NCBI GenBank assembly: GCA_040753795.1
Contig: JBFMDX010000018.1
Location: 27,324-91,323 of the forward strand
Source: Thermodesulfobacteriota bacterium
GTDB lineage: Bacteria > Desulfobacterota > Desulfobacteria > Desulfobacterales > Desulfosudaceae
DNA length: 64,000 nucleotides
Direction of reading: 5' to 3'
Positions 45,725 to 55,084 of the stretch are shown piece by piece; within the stretch, counting starts at the first letter, position 1, and every line of letters starts with the position of its first letter. The position numbers and the translations under genes are program-made. The notes beneath the pieces are model-generated. The model saw only the letters and a list, made by a program, of their open reading frames with translations, searched no databases and had not been told where the DNA came from.

Positions 45725-46909
45725 ATGATGGACATTTTTATCGATTGCGGTTCCGGCATCAGCGGCGACATGACCCTGGGCGCGCTCATCGATCTGGGCG
45801 TACCCGTGGAGTGGGTAAAAGAAAAACTCTCCCGGCTGCCGCTGGCCGGCTTTGACCTCACGGTTGAGACAGTGTCCCGGAACGGCCTGGCCGCCCGCAA
45901 GGCGGAGGTGCGGGTTGATGATGGTCATCCCCCGAGAAACTTCGCCGCCATTCAGTCATTAATAATGAACAGCCCCCTGTCGGACCGGGTGCGCCAGCTG
46001 TCTCTGGCCATGTTCGAGAAAATCGCCCGGGCCGAGTCCTCGGTGCACGGCTGTCCCCTGGCCAAGGTCCATTTCCATGAGCTCGGCGGCGTGGACGCCA
46101 TCGTGGACATGGTGGGAACGGCCCTGTGCGCCGAATACCTGGATATCCGGGGAGCGGCCGCGGCCCCGGTTCCCCTGGGATCGGGTCAGGTCCGTTGTCA
46201 CCACGGCGTCCTGCCCGTGCCGGCCCCGGCCACGCTGGAAATTCTCAAGGGGGTGCCGGTCTACGGGTCGGACCTGACCGGCGAACTGGTCACGCCCACG
46301 GGCGCGGCCATCCTCACCACCCTGACAACGCGTTTCGGCCCCATGCCGCTGATGACCGTCAGCGCGGTCGGTTACGGCGCCGGGACCCGCGAGATCCCGG
46401 ACCGTCCCAACCTGCTCAGGATCATCGGCGGCCGGTTCGGGGAACCGGTCATCGTCGAGGAACCGGAGCCCCTGGCCATGGTGGAAGCCTGCATCGACAA
46501 CATGAACCCGGAAATTTTCGGCTATGTCATGGAAAAGCTGTTTGCCGACGGCGCCCTGGATGTGTTCTGGGTGCCGGTCTTCATGAAGAAGAACCGGCCG
46601 GCGACCATGATCCAGGTGCTGTGCGCCCTTTCCCGCCGGGATATCATCGTCGGTCGGATTCTGTCGGAAACCACCACCACCGGTGCCCGGCATTACCCGG
46701 TCAACCGCAGTATCCTGCCGCGCCGCATCGTGAAGGTGGATACCGTCTTCGGGCCGGTGGCCGCCAAGCAGATCACCCGTCCGGACGGAGCCGTGCGCGT
46801 GGCCCCGGAATACGAAGCCTGCCGTATGATCGCGGTGGAACGTAACATACCGATTCTTGAGGTTTATCAGGCAGTGGAACGGGCCGCGGACAAGGTTCTT
46901 CCGTCTTGA
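45725..46909 (+). CDS. larC: LarC-type nickel insertion protein (pyridinium bisthiocarboxylic acid mononucleotide)
   Basis: 394 residues from ATG 45725 (AGGA five bases upstream); a second ATG lies at 45728. The start MDIFIDCGSGISGDMTLGAL is diagnostic, followed by HFHELGGVDAIVDMVG and RSILPRR near the end. LarC inserts nickel into the pincer cofactor of lactate racemase and other LarA-type enzymes, using CTP. The other genes of the pathway (larB, larE, larA) are not in the window. Unlike Lactobacillus larC, which needs frameshifting, this is a single frame. Confidence 0.93.
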   Translation: MMDIFIDCGSGISGDMTLGALIDLGVPVEWVKEKLSRLPLAGFDLTVETVSRNGLAARKAEVRVDDGHPPRNFAAIQSLIMNSPLSDRVRQLSLAMFEKIARAESSVHGCPLAKVHFHELGGVDAIVDMVGTALCAEYLDIRGAAAAPVPLGSGQVRCHHGVLPVPAPATLEILKGVPVYGSDLTGELVTPTGAAILTTLTTRFGPMPLMTVSAVGYGAGTREIPDRPNLLRIIGGRFGEPVIVEEPEPLAMVEACIDNMNPEIFGYVMEKLFADGALDVFWVPVFMKKNRPATMIQVLCALSRRDIIVGRILSETTTTGARHYPVNRSILPRRIVKVDTVFGPVAAKQITRPDGAVRVAPEYEACRMIAVERNIPILEVYQAVERAADKVLPS

Positions 46910-46940
46910 CATCGCTTATTTCGCATTATAGAAGCAGGGC

Positions 46941-47402
46941 ATGAAACGATCTTACAGCCTCATTCTCATGGCCGCCACCGGCGGTTATGTCGGTTATCTG
47001 CCGGTGGTCCCGGGAACCTTCGGGACCCTGGCCGGACTGCTGCCTGTTTATCTGATCTCCCTTCTGGGAAACGGGCCGGCTTTGATCGTCCTGGCGCTGA
47101 CGATCGGTCTGGCGGTCTGGACGGCGGGACGGGCCGAAAAGCAAATCGGCGCAACCGATCCGGGCTGCATCGTCATTGATGAAATCGCCGGCATCATGGT
47201 GACGCTGTGGAGCCTGCCGTTTGAATGGCTGCCGGTGACGGCCGGTTTTTTCATTTTCCGCTGCCTGGACATGCTCAAGCCTTTTCCCATCCGGCAGATC
47301 GAGAAGAAGCTGCCCGGCGGGTTCGGCATTGTCGCCGATGATGTCGTGGCCGGCCTGATCGCCCATGTGCTTCTTCGGATCGTGCTGGCGGTGGCGCAAT
47401 GA
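46941..47402 (+). CDS. pgpA: Phosphatidylglycerophosphatase A
   Basis: 153 residues with three or four hydrophobic helices. The family motifs PVVPGTFGTLAG, DPGCIVIDEIAG and RCLDMLKPFPI are all present; the Asp/Glu residues of VIDEIAG bind the metal. It converts phosphatidylglycerophosphate to phosphatidylglycerol in the inner membrane. The stop overlaps the next gene by four bases (ATGA). pgpA next to thpR and recA is a conserved order in many Desulfobacterota. Confidence 0.92.
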   Translation: MKRSYSLILMAATGGYVGYLPVVPGTFGTLAGLLPVYLISLLGNGPALIVLALTIGLAVWTAGRAEKQIGATDPGCIVIDEIAGIMVTLWSLPFEWLPVTAGFFIFRCLDMLKPFPIRQIEKKLPGGFGIVADDVVAGLIAHVLLRIVLAVAQ

Positions 47403-47968
47403 TCCGGACCTTTCTGGCTTTTGACCTGCCGGAGGAGGCGAGGGCCGTTCTGCGGCAGGCCCAGCGCTGCCTGATTGACCAGGGCATCCGCATCAGCTGG
47501 GTCCGGCCGGAAAACATTCACCTGACCGTCAAGTTCCTGGGGGAAATATCAGAGCAGGCGGTAGAGCGGGTCTGCCTTTCCGCGGCCGCCTCAACGGAGA
47601 AAACCCGGCCCATGGACCTGGCCGTCAAGGGGTTGGGCGTTTTCCCGGACGCCCGCCGGCCGCGGGTGGTCTGGGCCGGCCTGACCGGCGCGACACAGTC
47701 TCTTATTGACTTTCAGGCCGAGCTGGAGGAAAATCTCGCCGTTTCCGGTTTCGCTAAAGAGCCGCGCCCCTTCAAGGCTCATCTGACCCTGGGACGGGTG
47801 AAACACGCCATTGTACCCGAAAAACTGGTGTCCGCCCTGGACGCCTGCGCGCGGTTTTCGCCCCGGTCGTTTCCGGCCGATCGGCTGATTCTGTTCCGCA
47901 GCGATCTGAAACCGAACGGAGCGGTCTACACGGTGTTAAAAACGTTTCCCCTGTCTGGAGGGGAGTAA
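47399..47968 (+). CDS. thpR: RNA 2',3'-cyclic phosphodiesterase
   Basis: 189 residues with two HxTx motifs, His41-Thr43 (HLTVKFLG) and His128-Thr130 (HLTLGRV), which define the 2H phosphoesterase family. FLAFDLPEE at the start and FRSDLKPNGAVYTVL at the end are typical of ThpR/LigT. It opens 2',3'-cyclic phosphates at RNA ends. It overlaps pgpA and precedes recA, a common housekeeping arrangement. Confidence 0.92.
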   Translation: MIRTFLAFDLPEEARAVLRQAQRCLIDQGIRISWVRPENIHLTVKFLGEISEQAVERVCLSAAASTEKTRPMDLAVKGLGVFPDARRPRVVWAGLTGATQSLIDFQAELEENLAVSGFAKEPRPFKAHLTLGRVKHAIVPEKLVSALDACARFSPRSFPADRLILFRSDLKPNGAVYTVLKTFPLSGGE

Positions 47969-48042
47969 CACAATATTAAGGAAGGCAGGTTGGCGCTATC
48001 ATGAAATCAACCGATAACAAAAAAGCAAACAGGGAGGATGCG

Positions 48043-49077
48043 ATGGGGATCTCATCAGAAAAGGCAAAGGCAGTGGAAGCCGCCATGACACAGATTGAAC
48101 GCCAGTACGGCAAGGGGGCGATCATGAAACTCGGGGACGGATCGGTGGTCAAGGTCCCGTCCATTTCCACCGGGTCACTGGCCCTGGACAAGGCCCTGGG
48201 CATCGGCGGGATACCCCGGGGCCGGGTCACTGAAATTTTCGGTCAGGAATCGTCCGGTAAAACGACCCTGGCCCTGCATGTCGTGGCCGAGTCCCAGCGT
48301 CAGGGCGGTATCGCCGCTTTTATCGACGCCGAGCATGCCCTGGATATCGCTTACGCCAAAAAGCTGGGCGTCAACAGCGACGAGCTCCTGGTCTCCCAGC
48401 CGGATACCGGCGAGCAGGCCCTGGAAATCGCGGACATGCTGGTCAGAAGCGGGGCGGTGGATATCGTTGTCATTGACTCCGTGGCCGCCCTGGTGCCCAA
48501 GGCGGAAATCGAGGGTGAGATGGGCGACTCTCACATGGGGCTCCAGGCGAGGCTCATGTCCCAGGCCCTTCGAAAGCTTACAGGAATTATAGGAAAAACA
48601 AATACATGCATTATATTTATTAACCAGATACGTGAGAAAATCGGGGTTTTTTTTGGCAACCCGGAAACCACCACCGGCGGCAATGCCCTGAAGTTTTACG
48701 CCTCGGTCCGACTGGATATCCGGCGCAGCGCCGTCATCAAGGAAGGCCAGGACCCGGTCGGCAACAGGGTCAAGGTCAAGGTGGTCAAGAACAAGCTGGC
48801 GCCACCCTTCAAGAACGTGGAGTTCGACATCATGTACGGGGAGGGAATCTCCCAGACCGGCGAACTGATCGATATCGGCGTCGAGGAGAACATCGTGGAG
48901 AAGAGCGGCTCCTGGTTCTCTTTTAACAATGAGCGCATCGGCCAGGGACGGGAAAACGCCAAGCAGTACCTGATGGAAAACCCGGCGGTTCTGAAGGAAC
49001 TGCAGGCCCGGGTCAAGGAAAAGCTGGGCCTGGCCACCGCCGCCGCCGAGGCCGAACCCCCGAAAAACGGGAAATAG
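48043..49077 (+). CDS. recA: Recombinase RecA
   Basis: 344 residues from ATG 48043, six bases after AGGGAGG; an ATG at 48001 would add 14 residues but lacks a well-placed ribosome-binding site. The Walker A loop GQESSGKT spans residues 67-74, with Walker [12 protein letters not shown] and the DNA-binding loop 2 region ([20 protein letters not shown]) intact. It is the strand-exchange and SOS co-protease. No recX follows; alaS comes next after 13 bases. Confidence 0.98.
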   Translation: MGISSEKAKAVEAAMTQIERQYGKGAIMKLGDGSVVKVPSISTGSLALDKALGIGGIPRGRVTEIFGQESSGKTTLALHVVAESQRQGGIAAFIDAEHALDIAYAKKLGVNSDELLVSQPDTGEQALEIADMLVRSGAVDIVVIDSVAALVPKAEIEGEMGDSHMGLQARLMSQALRKLTGIIGKTNTCIIFINQIREKIGVFFGNPETTTGGNALKFYASVRLDIRRSAVIKEGQDPVGNRVKVKVVKNKLAPPFKNVEFDIMYGEGISQTGELIDIGVEENIVEKSGSWFSFNNERIGQGRENAKQYLMENPAVLKELQARVKEKLGLATAAAEAEPPKNGK

Positions 49078-49090
49078 AAATGGAGAGGGT

Positions 49091-51739
49091 ATGACAGGTA
49101 ACGAAGCCCGCAGCAGATTTCTGGATTATTTTGAATCGCGTCATCACCGCATTGTCCGCAGTTCCTCCCTGGTGCCCCAGTCGGATCCGACCCTGCTGTT
49201 TGTCAACGCCGGCATGGTCCAGTTCAAGCGGGTTTTCATCGGCGAGGAGAAGCGGGATTACCATACGGCGGCCACTTCCCAGAAGTGCGTCCGGGCCGGC
49301 GGCAAGCACAACGACCTGGACAATGTCGGCTACACCGCCCGTCATCACACCTTTTTTGAAATGCTGGGCAATTTTTCCTTTGGCGACTACTTTAAGGAAA
49401 AGGCCATCGAGCTGGCCTGGGACCTGCTGCTCAACGGCTACGGCCTGCCCCAGGACAAGCTGTGGGTGTCCGTTTTCCGCGAGGATGACGAGGCCTACAA
49501 CATCTGGAAGAACGCCATCGGCATTCCCGAAAGCCGCATCGTCCGCCTGGGGGAAAAGGACAACTTCTGGGCCATGGGCGACACCGGCCCCTGCGGGCCG
49601 TGCAGCGAGATCCTCATCGACCGGGGTCCCGAGCACGGCTGCGGCCGGCCCGACTGCGCCGTGGGCTGCGAGTGCGACCGGTACCTGGAAATATGGAACA
49701 TGGTCTTCATGCAGTACAACCGCGACGACTCCGGTCACCTGACGCCCCTGCCCAAGCCCAGCATCGACACCGGCATGGGACTGGAGCGGATCTCCTCGGT
49801 GGTGCAGAACACCATCACCAACTATGAAACCGACCTGATCTTTCCCATCATCCAGACCATCGAAAATCTGGCCGGCCGTTCTTACGGCAAGGACCTTGAC
49901 GCCGACGTCTGCATGCGGGTCATCGCCGACCACAGCCGGGCCGCGGCCTTTCTCATCGGCGACGGCATCCTGCCCTCCAACGAAGGCCGGGGCTACGTGC
50001 TGCGCCGGATCATGCGCCGGGCCATCCGCTACGGCCGCAACCTCGGCCTGGACAAGCCCTTCCTGCATAAAACCGCCCTGACCGTGCTCGACATTATGGC
50101 CGGGGCCTATCCCGAACTCAAGGACGCCGGATCGTTCATCACCAATGTCATCGAGAACGAGGAGATGCGGTTTTCCGAGACCCTGGACAACGGCCTGCGG
50201 GTATTGAACGACACCCTGGCCGATATCCGGGCCCGGAAGGAAAGCGTCATTCCCGGGGACGTTATTTTCAAGCTCTACGATACCTACGGGTTTCCGGTGG
50301 ACATCGTCAAGGACATGGTCCGGGGCGAGCAGATCGAACTGGACACGACCGGGTTTGAACTGCTCATGGCCGGCCAGCGGGAGAAGTCCCGGTCCGTGGC
50401 CGAGTTTTCCAGGACCTGCCCGGCCTACGGCCGCCTGGCCGCCGAAGGCGTCAAGACCGCTTTTGTCGGTTACGGCAGCCTGGAGAAGGACGCCACCGTC
50501 CTGGTCCTGGTCAGGGACGGGGCCGAGGTGAAGACCGCCGAACCCGGTGAAACCATCGAGCTGGTGGCCGACCAGACGCCGTTTTACGCCGAGTCCGGCG
50601 GCCAGGCCGGGGACACCGGCACCATTACCGGCCGCCACTTTAAAATGAAGGTGACCGACACGGTCAAGGAGCCGTCCGGCCTGGTCATTCACCGGGGCCA
50701 GGTCGAATCCGGCACCGTCAGCCCGGGGGACCTGGTCACCCTGGCCGTGGACGGGGACCGGCGGCGGATGACCGCCTGCAACCATTCGGCCACCCACCTC
50801 CTGCACACGGCCCTGCGCCGGGTAGTGGGGGACCATGTCAAGCAGGCCGGGTCCCTGGTCTCTGCCGAACGGCTGCGGTTTGATTTTACCCATTTTGCCA
50901 TGGTCGAACCGGAGGCCCTGGAAAAGATCGAGGCCTTCGTGAACGCCAGAATCGGCGAAAATTACGAAGTGTCCATCACCGAGATGGGCATTGACCAGGC
51001 CATGGAGAGCGGGGCCACGGCCCTGTTCGAGGAAAAATACGGCGACACCGTGCGCGTCATCGCCATGGGCGATGTCAGCCGGGAACTGTGCGGCGGCACC
51101 CACACCCGCCGCACCGGCGACATCGGTCTGTTTAAAATCGTTTCCGAAGGCAGCGTCGCCTCGGGCGTGCGGCGGATCGAGGCCCTGACCGGCGCCGCCG
51201 CCCTGGCCCATGTCCAGGAAAACATGCGGGTGCTGAGTGCCATCAGCGGACTGCTTAAGGAGCAGCCGCTGAATCTGCCGCCGCGCGTCCAGAAGATGTT
51301 AAAGGATATGAAGGCCCTGGAAAAAGAGAAAGAAGGACTCAAGAACAAGCTGGCCGCGGCTTCGGTTTCCGGCGGCGGGGGCGGCGACGGCGGTGCCGAA
51401 CACGCCCTGATCAACGGCGTCAAGGTCATTGCCAGGGTCATTGCCGTGGACAACCCGGCGGCCCTGCGCACCCTGGCCGACCAGCTCAAGGACAAGCTCC
51501 AGTCCGGGATCGTGGTGCTCGGAGCGGCCGATACGAGCAAGGCCTTTCTGATCGTATCCGTGACCAAGGACCTGACCGGCCGCTTCAAGGCCGGGGCGAT
51601 CATCAAGGAGGCGGCGGCGGTGGTCGGCGGCAGCGGCGGCGGCCGGCCGGACATGGCCCAGGCCGGGGGGTCCCAGCCGGAAAAGATCGCCGAAGCCGTT
51701 GCCAAAGCCGTTGAGATCATCCGGAGTACAGTGGCCTGA
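49091..51739 (+). CDS. alaS: Alanyl-tRNA synthetase
   Basis: 882 residues, full length. Class II motifs (NAGMVQFKRVF, CVRAGGKHNDLDNVG, FEMLGNFSFGDYFK), the editing domain with HSATHLLHTALR and CGGTHTRRTGDIG, and a C-terminal domain with a Gly-rich linker (VSGGGGGDGGAEHALI) are visible. It charges tRNA-Ala and edits Ser/Gly. AGAGGG precedes the ATG. The recA-alaS order is conserved across many bacteria. The gene is followed by an intergenic repeat. Confidence 0.98.
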   Translation: MTGNEARSRFLDYFESRHHRIVRSSSLVPQSDPTLLFVNAGMVQFKRVFIGEEKRDYHTAATSQKCVRAGGKHNDLDNVGYTARHHTFFEMLGNFSFGDYFKEKAIELAWDLLLNGYGLPQDKLWVSVFREDDEAYNIWKNAIGIPESRIVRLGEKDNFWAMGDTGPCGPCSEILIDRGPEHGCGRPDCAVGCECDRYLEIWNMVFMQYNRDDSGHLTPLPKPSIDTGMGLERISSVVQNTITNYETDLIFPIIQTIENLAGRSYGKDLDADVCMRVIADHSRAAAFLIGDGILPSNEGRGYVLRRIMRRAIRYGRNLGLDKPFLHKTALTVLDIMAGAYPELKDAGSFITNVIENEEMRFSETLDNGLRVLNDTLADIRARKESVIPGDVIFKLYDTYGFPVDIVKDMVRGEQIELDTTGFELLMAGQREKSRSVAEFSRTCPAYGRLAAEGVKTAFVGYGSLEKDATVLVLVRDGAEVKTAEPGETIELVADQTPFYAESGGQAGDTGTITGRHFKMKVTDTVKEPSGLVIHRGQVESGTVSPGDLVTLAVDGDRRRMTACNHSATHLLHTALRRVVGDHVKQAGSLVSAERLRFDFTHFAMVEPEALEKIEAFVNARIGENYEVSITEMGIDQAMESGATALFEEKYGDTVRVIAMGDVSRELCGGTHTRRTGDIGLFKIVSEGSVASGVRRIEALTGAAALAHVQENMRVLSAISGLLKEQPLNLPPRVQKMLKDMKALEKEKEGLKNKLAAASVSGGGGGDGGAEHALINGVKVIARVIAVDNPAALRTLADQLKDKLQSGIVVLGAADTSKAFLIVSVTKDLTGRFKAGAIIKEAAAVVGGSGGGRPDMAQAGGSQPEKIAEAVAKAVEIIRSTVA

Positions 51740-51807
51740 TCACAGGAAGCATTGGAATCAACCGGGCGGGCGGTAATCAACCCCGTAATTCCAAAAGACA
51801 GCCTTTC

Positions 51808-51896
51808 TCGTCATTCCGGACCCCGATCCGGAATCCAGCGGGCCGACCGTGTCAGCGGAGAAGAATGCTTTTACACTGGATTACCCGGTTCCCAAA
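51808..51896. repeat. Dispersed intergenic repeat (TCATTCCGGAC type)
   Basis: GTCATTCCGGACCCCGATCC followed by GGAATCCAG, and a second part ACTGGATTACCCGG, occur between alaS and the zinc-ribbon gene. Related units, mostly in opposite orientation, occur at 59701-59782, so the two copies bracket the restriction/OLD genes. Such TCATTCCGG/GGAATCC units are a familiar dispersed repeat of Desulfobacterota and other proteobacteria. Confidence 0.6.
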
Positions 51897-51973
51897 AAAT
51901 ATTGACACCAAATGCCGAGGTATGGTCTTGTAAATTAAAATAAAATTTACCGCATCCAATCGGATAATAAATC

Positions 51974-52591
51974 ATGAAATGTCCTAAATGTGATTTTATC
52001 AATCCTGACAATTCCGGAGAGTGCCGGAAGTGCGGGGTAATTTCCGATAAAATTTCCCAGACAGGATTAAAGGATTCCGCACCAGTCGAAGTCAACAAAA
52101 GCAAATTCCTTCCCCGAAAATCATTAAAAGAAATGTACAAAGAAGATGCCGACAGAGCTCTTGTTGATATGCTTTTCCGCTACATTCTTAGCGCGATATT
52201 TTTTATTGTCCCGGTATATCTATTTTTATCTAATTCTTTTTCTATTAAGTGGTATTATTTCCCGTTGCTTTTCTTCTCTTTTGTCGCATTAGCGCTTGGC
52301 GAATCCGTGAGGCTGGGTTTAGAAGATTATAATAAAAAACGGGAATTTCAGGCGCAAAGAGAAGCTGAACAATATGTAAAAGTTTCCGCCGATGGGCGGG
52401 TTCAGTGCTCAAAATGCGGCTGTTTTTCAGTCGTCACCATACCCGAAAAACATCAATCCGGTGTAACCGGTGGAATCCTCTTGGACCCTTTGATCATTTT
52501 AAGCAGCGGCGGGGGCGACAGTAATTTGATCAATGTTTGTCAGCACTGCGGGCATCAGATGCGGTTTCGGGAAAACGTAAAAAACATGTAG
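51974..52591 (+). CDS. Zinc-ribbon membrane protein
   Basis: 205 residues. The N-terminus has a CPKC...CRKC zinc ribbon (residues 3-20), two hydrophobic helices follow (ILSAIFFIVPVYLFLS and YYFPLLFFSFVALALG, around residues 70-110), then a second Cys pair set (CSKC...CQHCGHQ). I do not recognise a named family. Base composition is more AT-rich than alaS upstream, which suggests a different origin, and it is the first gene of the accessory island. A membrane-linked sensor or assembly factor is possible. Confidence 0.7.
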   Translation: MKCPKCDFINPDNSGECRKCGVISDKISQTGLKDSAPVEVNKSKFLPRKSLKEMYKEDADRALVDMLFRYILSAIFFIVPVYLFLSNSFSIKWYYFPLLFFSFVALALGESVRLGLEDYNKKREFQAQREAEQYVKVSADGRVQCSKCGCFSVVTIPEKHQSGVTGGILLDPLIILSSGGGDSNLINVCQHCGHQMRFRENVKNM

Positions 52592-52652
52592 AGTCAATTC
52601 AATCTCTTAGAAAAAAGCCCTTATAAACAGCCAACTTGATGGGGAGATTCTC

Positions 52653-55049
52653 ATGACCGGGCATCCGGGCGCGCTGACCGAAGCCGATACCTGTCGCAAG
52701 TTTGTTCTGCCGCAACTCATCTCGTCCGGATGGGACACGGAGCCCCACTCCTTTACGGAACAGCGCACCTTCACCGACGGCCGCATCATTGTTTCCGGAA
52801 ATCAAATACGGCGCGGTCCGCAGAAACGGGCCGACTACCTGCTGCGCTTTACCCGCGATTTTCCCATCGCCGTGGTCGAAGCCAAGGCCAACTACAAATC
52901 AGCCGGCGACGGCCTTCAACAAGCCAAGGAATACGCCCGCATTCTGGGGCTCAATTTCGCTTACGCCACCAACGGCAGAGAAATCATCGAAGTTGATTTT
53001 CTGACCGGCCGGGAGGAACGGTTAAGCGCCTTCCCCAGCCCGGCCGACCTGTGGAACCGGTTGCGCGGCAGCCAGAATCTGGACGAAGACAGGGCCGAAC
53101 AGTTCCTTTCACCTTCGTACCTGGAAGCCGATCGCCGCCCCCGCTATTATCAGGAAATCGCCATCAACCGCGCCATGCAGGCGATCCTCCAAAATAAAAA
53201 ACGCATCCTGCTGACCATGGCCACCGGCACCGGCAAAACCCTGGTTGCCTTTCAGATCTGCTGGAAACTCTGGTCCGCCCGCTGGAACCGGAGCGGAGAA
53301 TACCGGCGGCCCAAAATCCTTTACCTGGCCGACAGAACCGTTCTGGTCGATGACCCCAAGGACAAGACCTTCACCCCCTTTGGCGAGGCCCGCCATAAAA
53401 TCGAAAACGGCGAAGTCGTCAAAAGCCGGGAAATGTACTTCGCGCTGTATCAGTCCCTGGCCCGGGACGAACGCCGACCCGGCCTGTATCGCGAGTTCGG
53501 CCCTGATTTTTTCGATCTGATCATCGTGGACGAATGCCACCGCGGCAGTGCCGATGACGAAAGCAACTGGCGCGAAATCCTGGAATATTTTGAGCCGGCC
53601 TACCAGTTGGGCATGACGGCCACGCCCCTGCGGGAGGACAACCGCGATACCTATAAATATTTCGGCAACCCGATTTACACCTATAGCCTGCGGGACGGCA
53701 TCGCCGACGGATTCCTGGCGCCTTACCGGGTCCACCGCATCGTTACCACGGTCGACGCCGCCGGCTGGCGACCCACCAAAGGCGAGTTGGACCGCTACGG
53801 CCGCGAAATTCCCGACGAGGAATACCACACCAAGGATTTTGAACGCCTCGTGGCCCTGCGCGTGCGCACGGAAGCCATTGCCGCGCACCTGACCGGATTT
53901 TTGAAAAAATCCGGCGACCGTTTCGGCAAAACACTGGTCTTCTGCGTCGATCAGGAACACGCCGATGAGATGCGCCGCGCGCTGAACAACCTGAACGCGG
54001 ACCTGGCCGCGGAAAACCCCGACTATGTCTGCCGGGTGACCTCCGATGAAGGCGCCATCGGCAAGGGGCACTTGAGTCGTTTCCAGGAACTGGAGAAGCT
54101 GACGCCGGCCATCCTGACCACCTCCAAACTGCTGACCACCGGCGTGGACGCGCCCATGATCAAAAACGTGGCCCTGGTCCGGGTGGTCGGGTCCATGACC
54201 GAATTTAAGCAGATCATCGGCCGCGGCACCCGGGTCCGGGACGATTACGGCAAATATTATTTCAACATCCTCGACTACACCGGCGCCGCCACCCGACACT
54301 TCGCGGACCCCGACTTTGACGGCGAACCCTCTCTGGTGACCGAAGAAACCATCGACGAACAGGGAAACACCACGGCCGAAACAATCGTGCAGCCCGAAGA
54401 AACCCCGGAAGCGCAATACACGGCCACGGACATCATCGGCGATCCCAAAATCTCGGAACCCACCGGTCAATCAGGCCCCAGAAAGTACTACGTGGACAAC
54501 GGCTCCGTGGAAATCGCGGCCCAGCTTGTTTATGAACTCGATAGCGACGGCAAACAACTGCGGGTGGTCAAATACACGGATTATACCGCCGATAAGGTCA
54601 GAACCCTGTATGCCACGGCCGCGGAGCTGCGGCGTCACTGGGCCGATCCCGTGGACAGAAAGGAGATCATCGCCCGGCTGGCGGAAAGGGGCATCGAATT
54701 TGACGAACTGATGCGCCAGACCAACCGGCCCGAAGCAGACCCTTTTGACCTGCTCTGCCACGTGGCCTTTAACGCGCCCCTGCGCACCAGAAGGGAACGG
54801 GCCGACCGGCTGCGCAAGGACCGCAAGGATTTTTTTGACAAATACGCCCCCGAAGCCCGGGCCGTGCTGGAAGACCTGCTCGACAAATACACCGAATACG
54901 GCATTGCCGAGTTCACCCTGCCCGATGTCTTAAAAGGGCCGCCCATTTCCGACCACGGCAATGTCGGAGAAATCATCGGGATCTTCGGCGGGCCGGACAT
55001 CCTGCGCCAGGCCGTCAACGAACTGCAACAGGAACTGTACGCGGCGTAA
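52653..55049 (+). CDS. hsdR: Type I restriction endonuclease, motor/nuclease subunit R
   Basis: 798 residues with GGGGAG before the ATG. The N-terminal nuclease core shows the PD-(D/E)xK pattern at IAVVEAKANYK (around residue 73) with a following QAKEYAR. The SF2 helicase domain has Walker A MATGTGKT (around 189), DECH in IVDECHRG (around 290), MTATPLR, and motif VI-like QIIGRGTRVRDDYGK. The C-terminal EcoEI-type domain closes the protein. It translocates DNA and cuts unmodified sites as part of the HsdRMS complex. HsdM follows after 35 bases. Confidence 0.96.
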   Translation: MTGHPGALTEADTCRKFVLPQLISSGWDTEPHSFTEQRTFTDGRIIVSGNQIRRGPQKRADYLLRFTRDFPIAVVEAKANYKSAGDGLQQAKEYARILGLNFAYATNGREIIEVDFLTGREERLSAFPSPADLWNRLRGSQNLDEDRAEQFLSPSYLEADRRPRYYQEIAINRAMQAILQNKKRILLTMATGTGKTLVAFQICWKLWSARWNRSGEYRRPKILYLADRTVLVDDPKDKTFTPFGEARHKIENGEVVKSREMYFALYQSLARDERRPGLYREFGPDFFDLIIVDECHRGSADDESNWREILEYFEPAYQLGMTATPLREDNRDTYKYFGNPIYTYSLRDGIADGFLAPYRVHRIVTTVDAAGWRPTKGELDRYGREIPDEEYHTKDFERLVALRVRTEAIAAHLTGFLKKSGDRFGKTLVFCVDQEHADEMRRALNNLNADLAAENPDYVCRVTSDEGAIGKGHLSRFQELEKLTPAILTTSKLLTTGVDAPMIKNVALVRVVGSMTEFKQIIGRGTRVRDDYGKYYFNILDYTGAATRHFADPDFDGEPSLVTEETIDEQGNTTAETIVQPEETPEAQYTATDIIGDPKISEPTGQSGPRKYYVDNGSVEIAAQLVYELDSDGKQLRVVKYTDYTADKVRTLYATAAELRRHWADPVDRKEIIARLAERGIEFDELMRQTNRPEADPFDLLCHVAFNAPLRTRRERADRLRKDRKDFFDKYAPEARAVLEDLLDKYTEYGIAEFTLPDVLKGPPISDHGNVGEIIGIFGGPDILRQAVNELQQELYAA

Positions 55050-55084
55050 AATACGGCCGACGGTAACAGGAGCAAAGGCGACAC

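Noticed and set aside
49013..51211. 732-codon open frame antisense to alaS
   Set aside because: Same reason: alaS is unmistakable on the plus strand and the antisense product is low-complexity.
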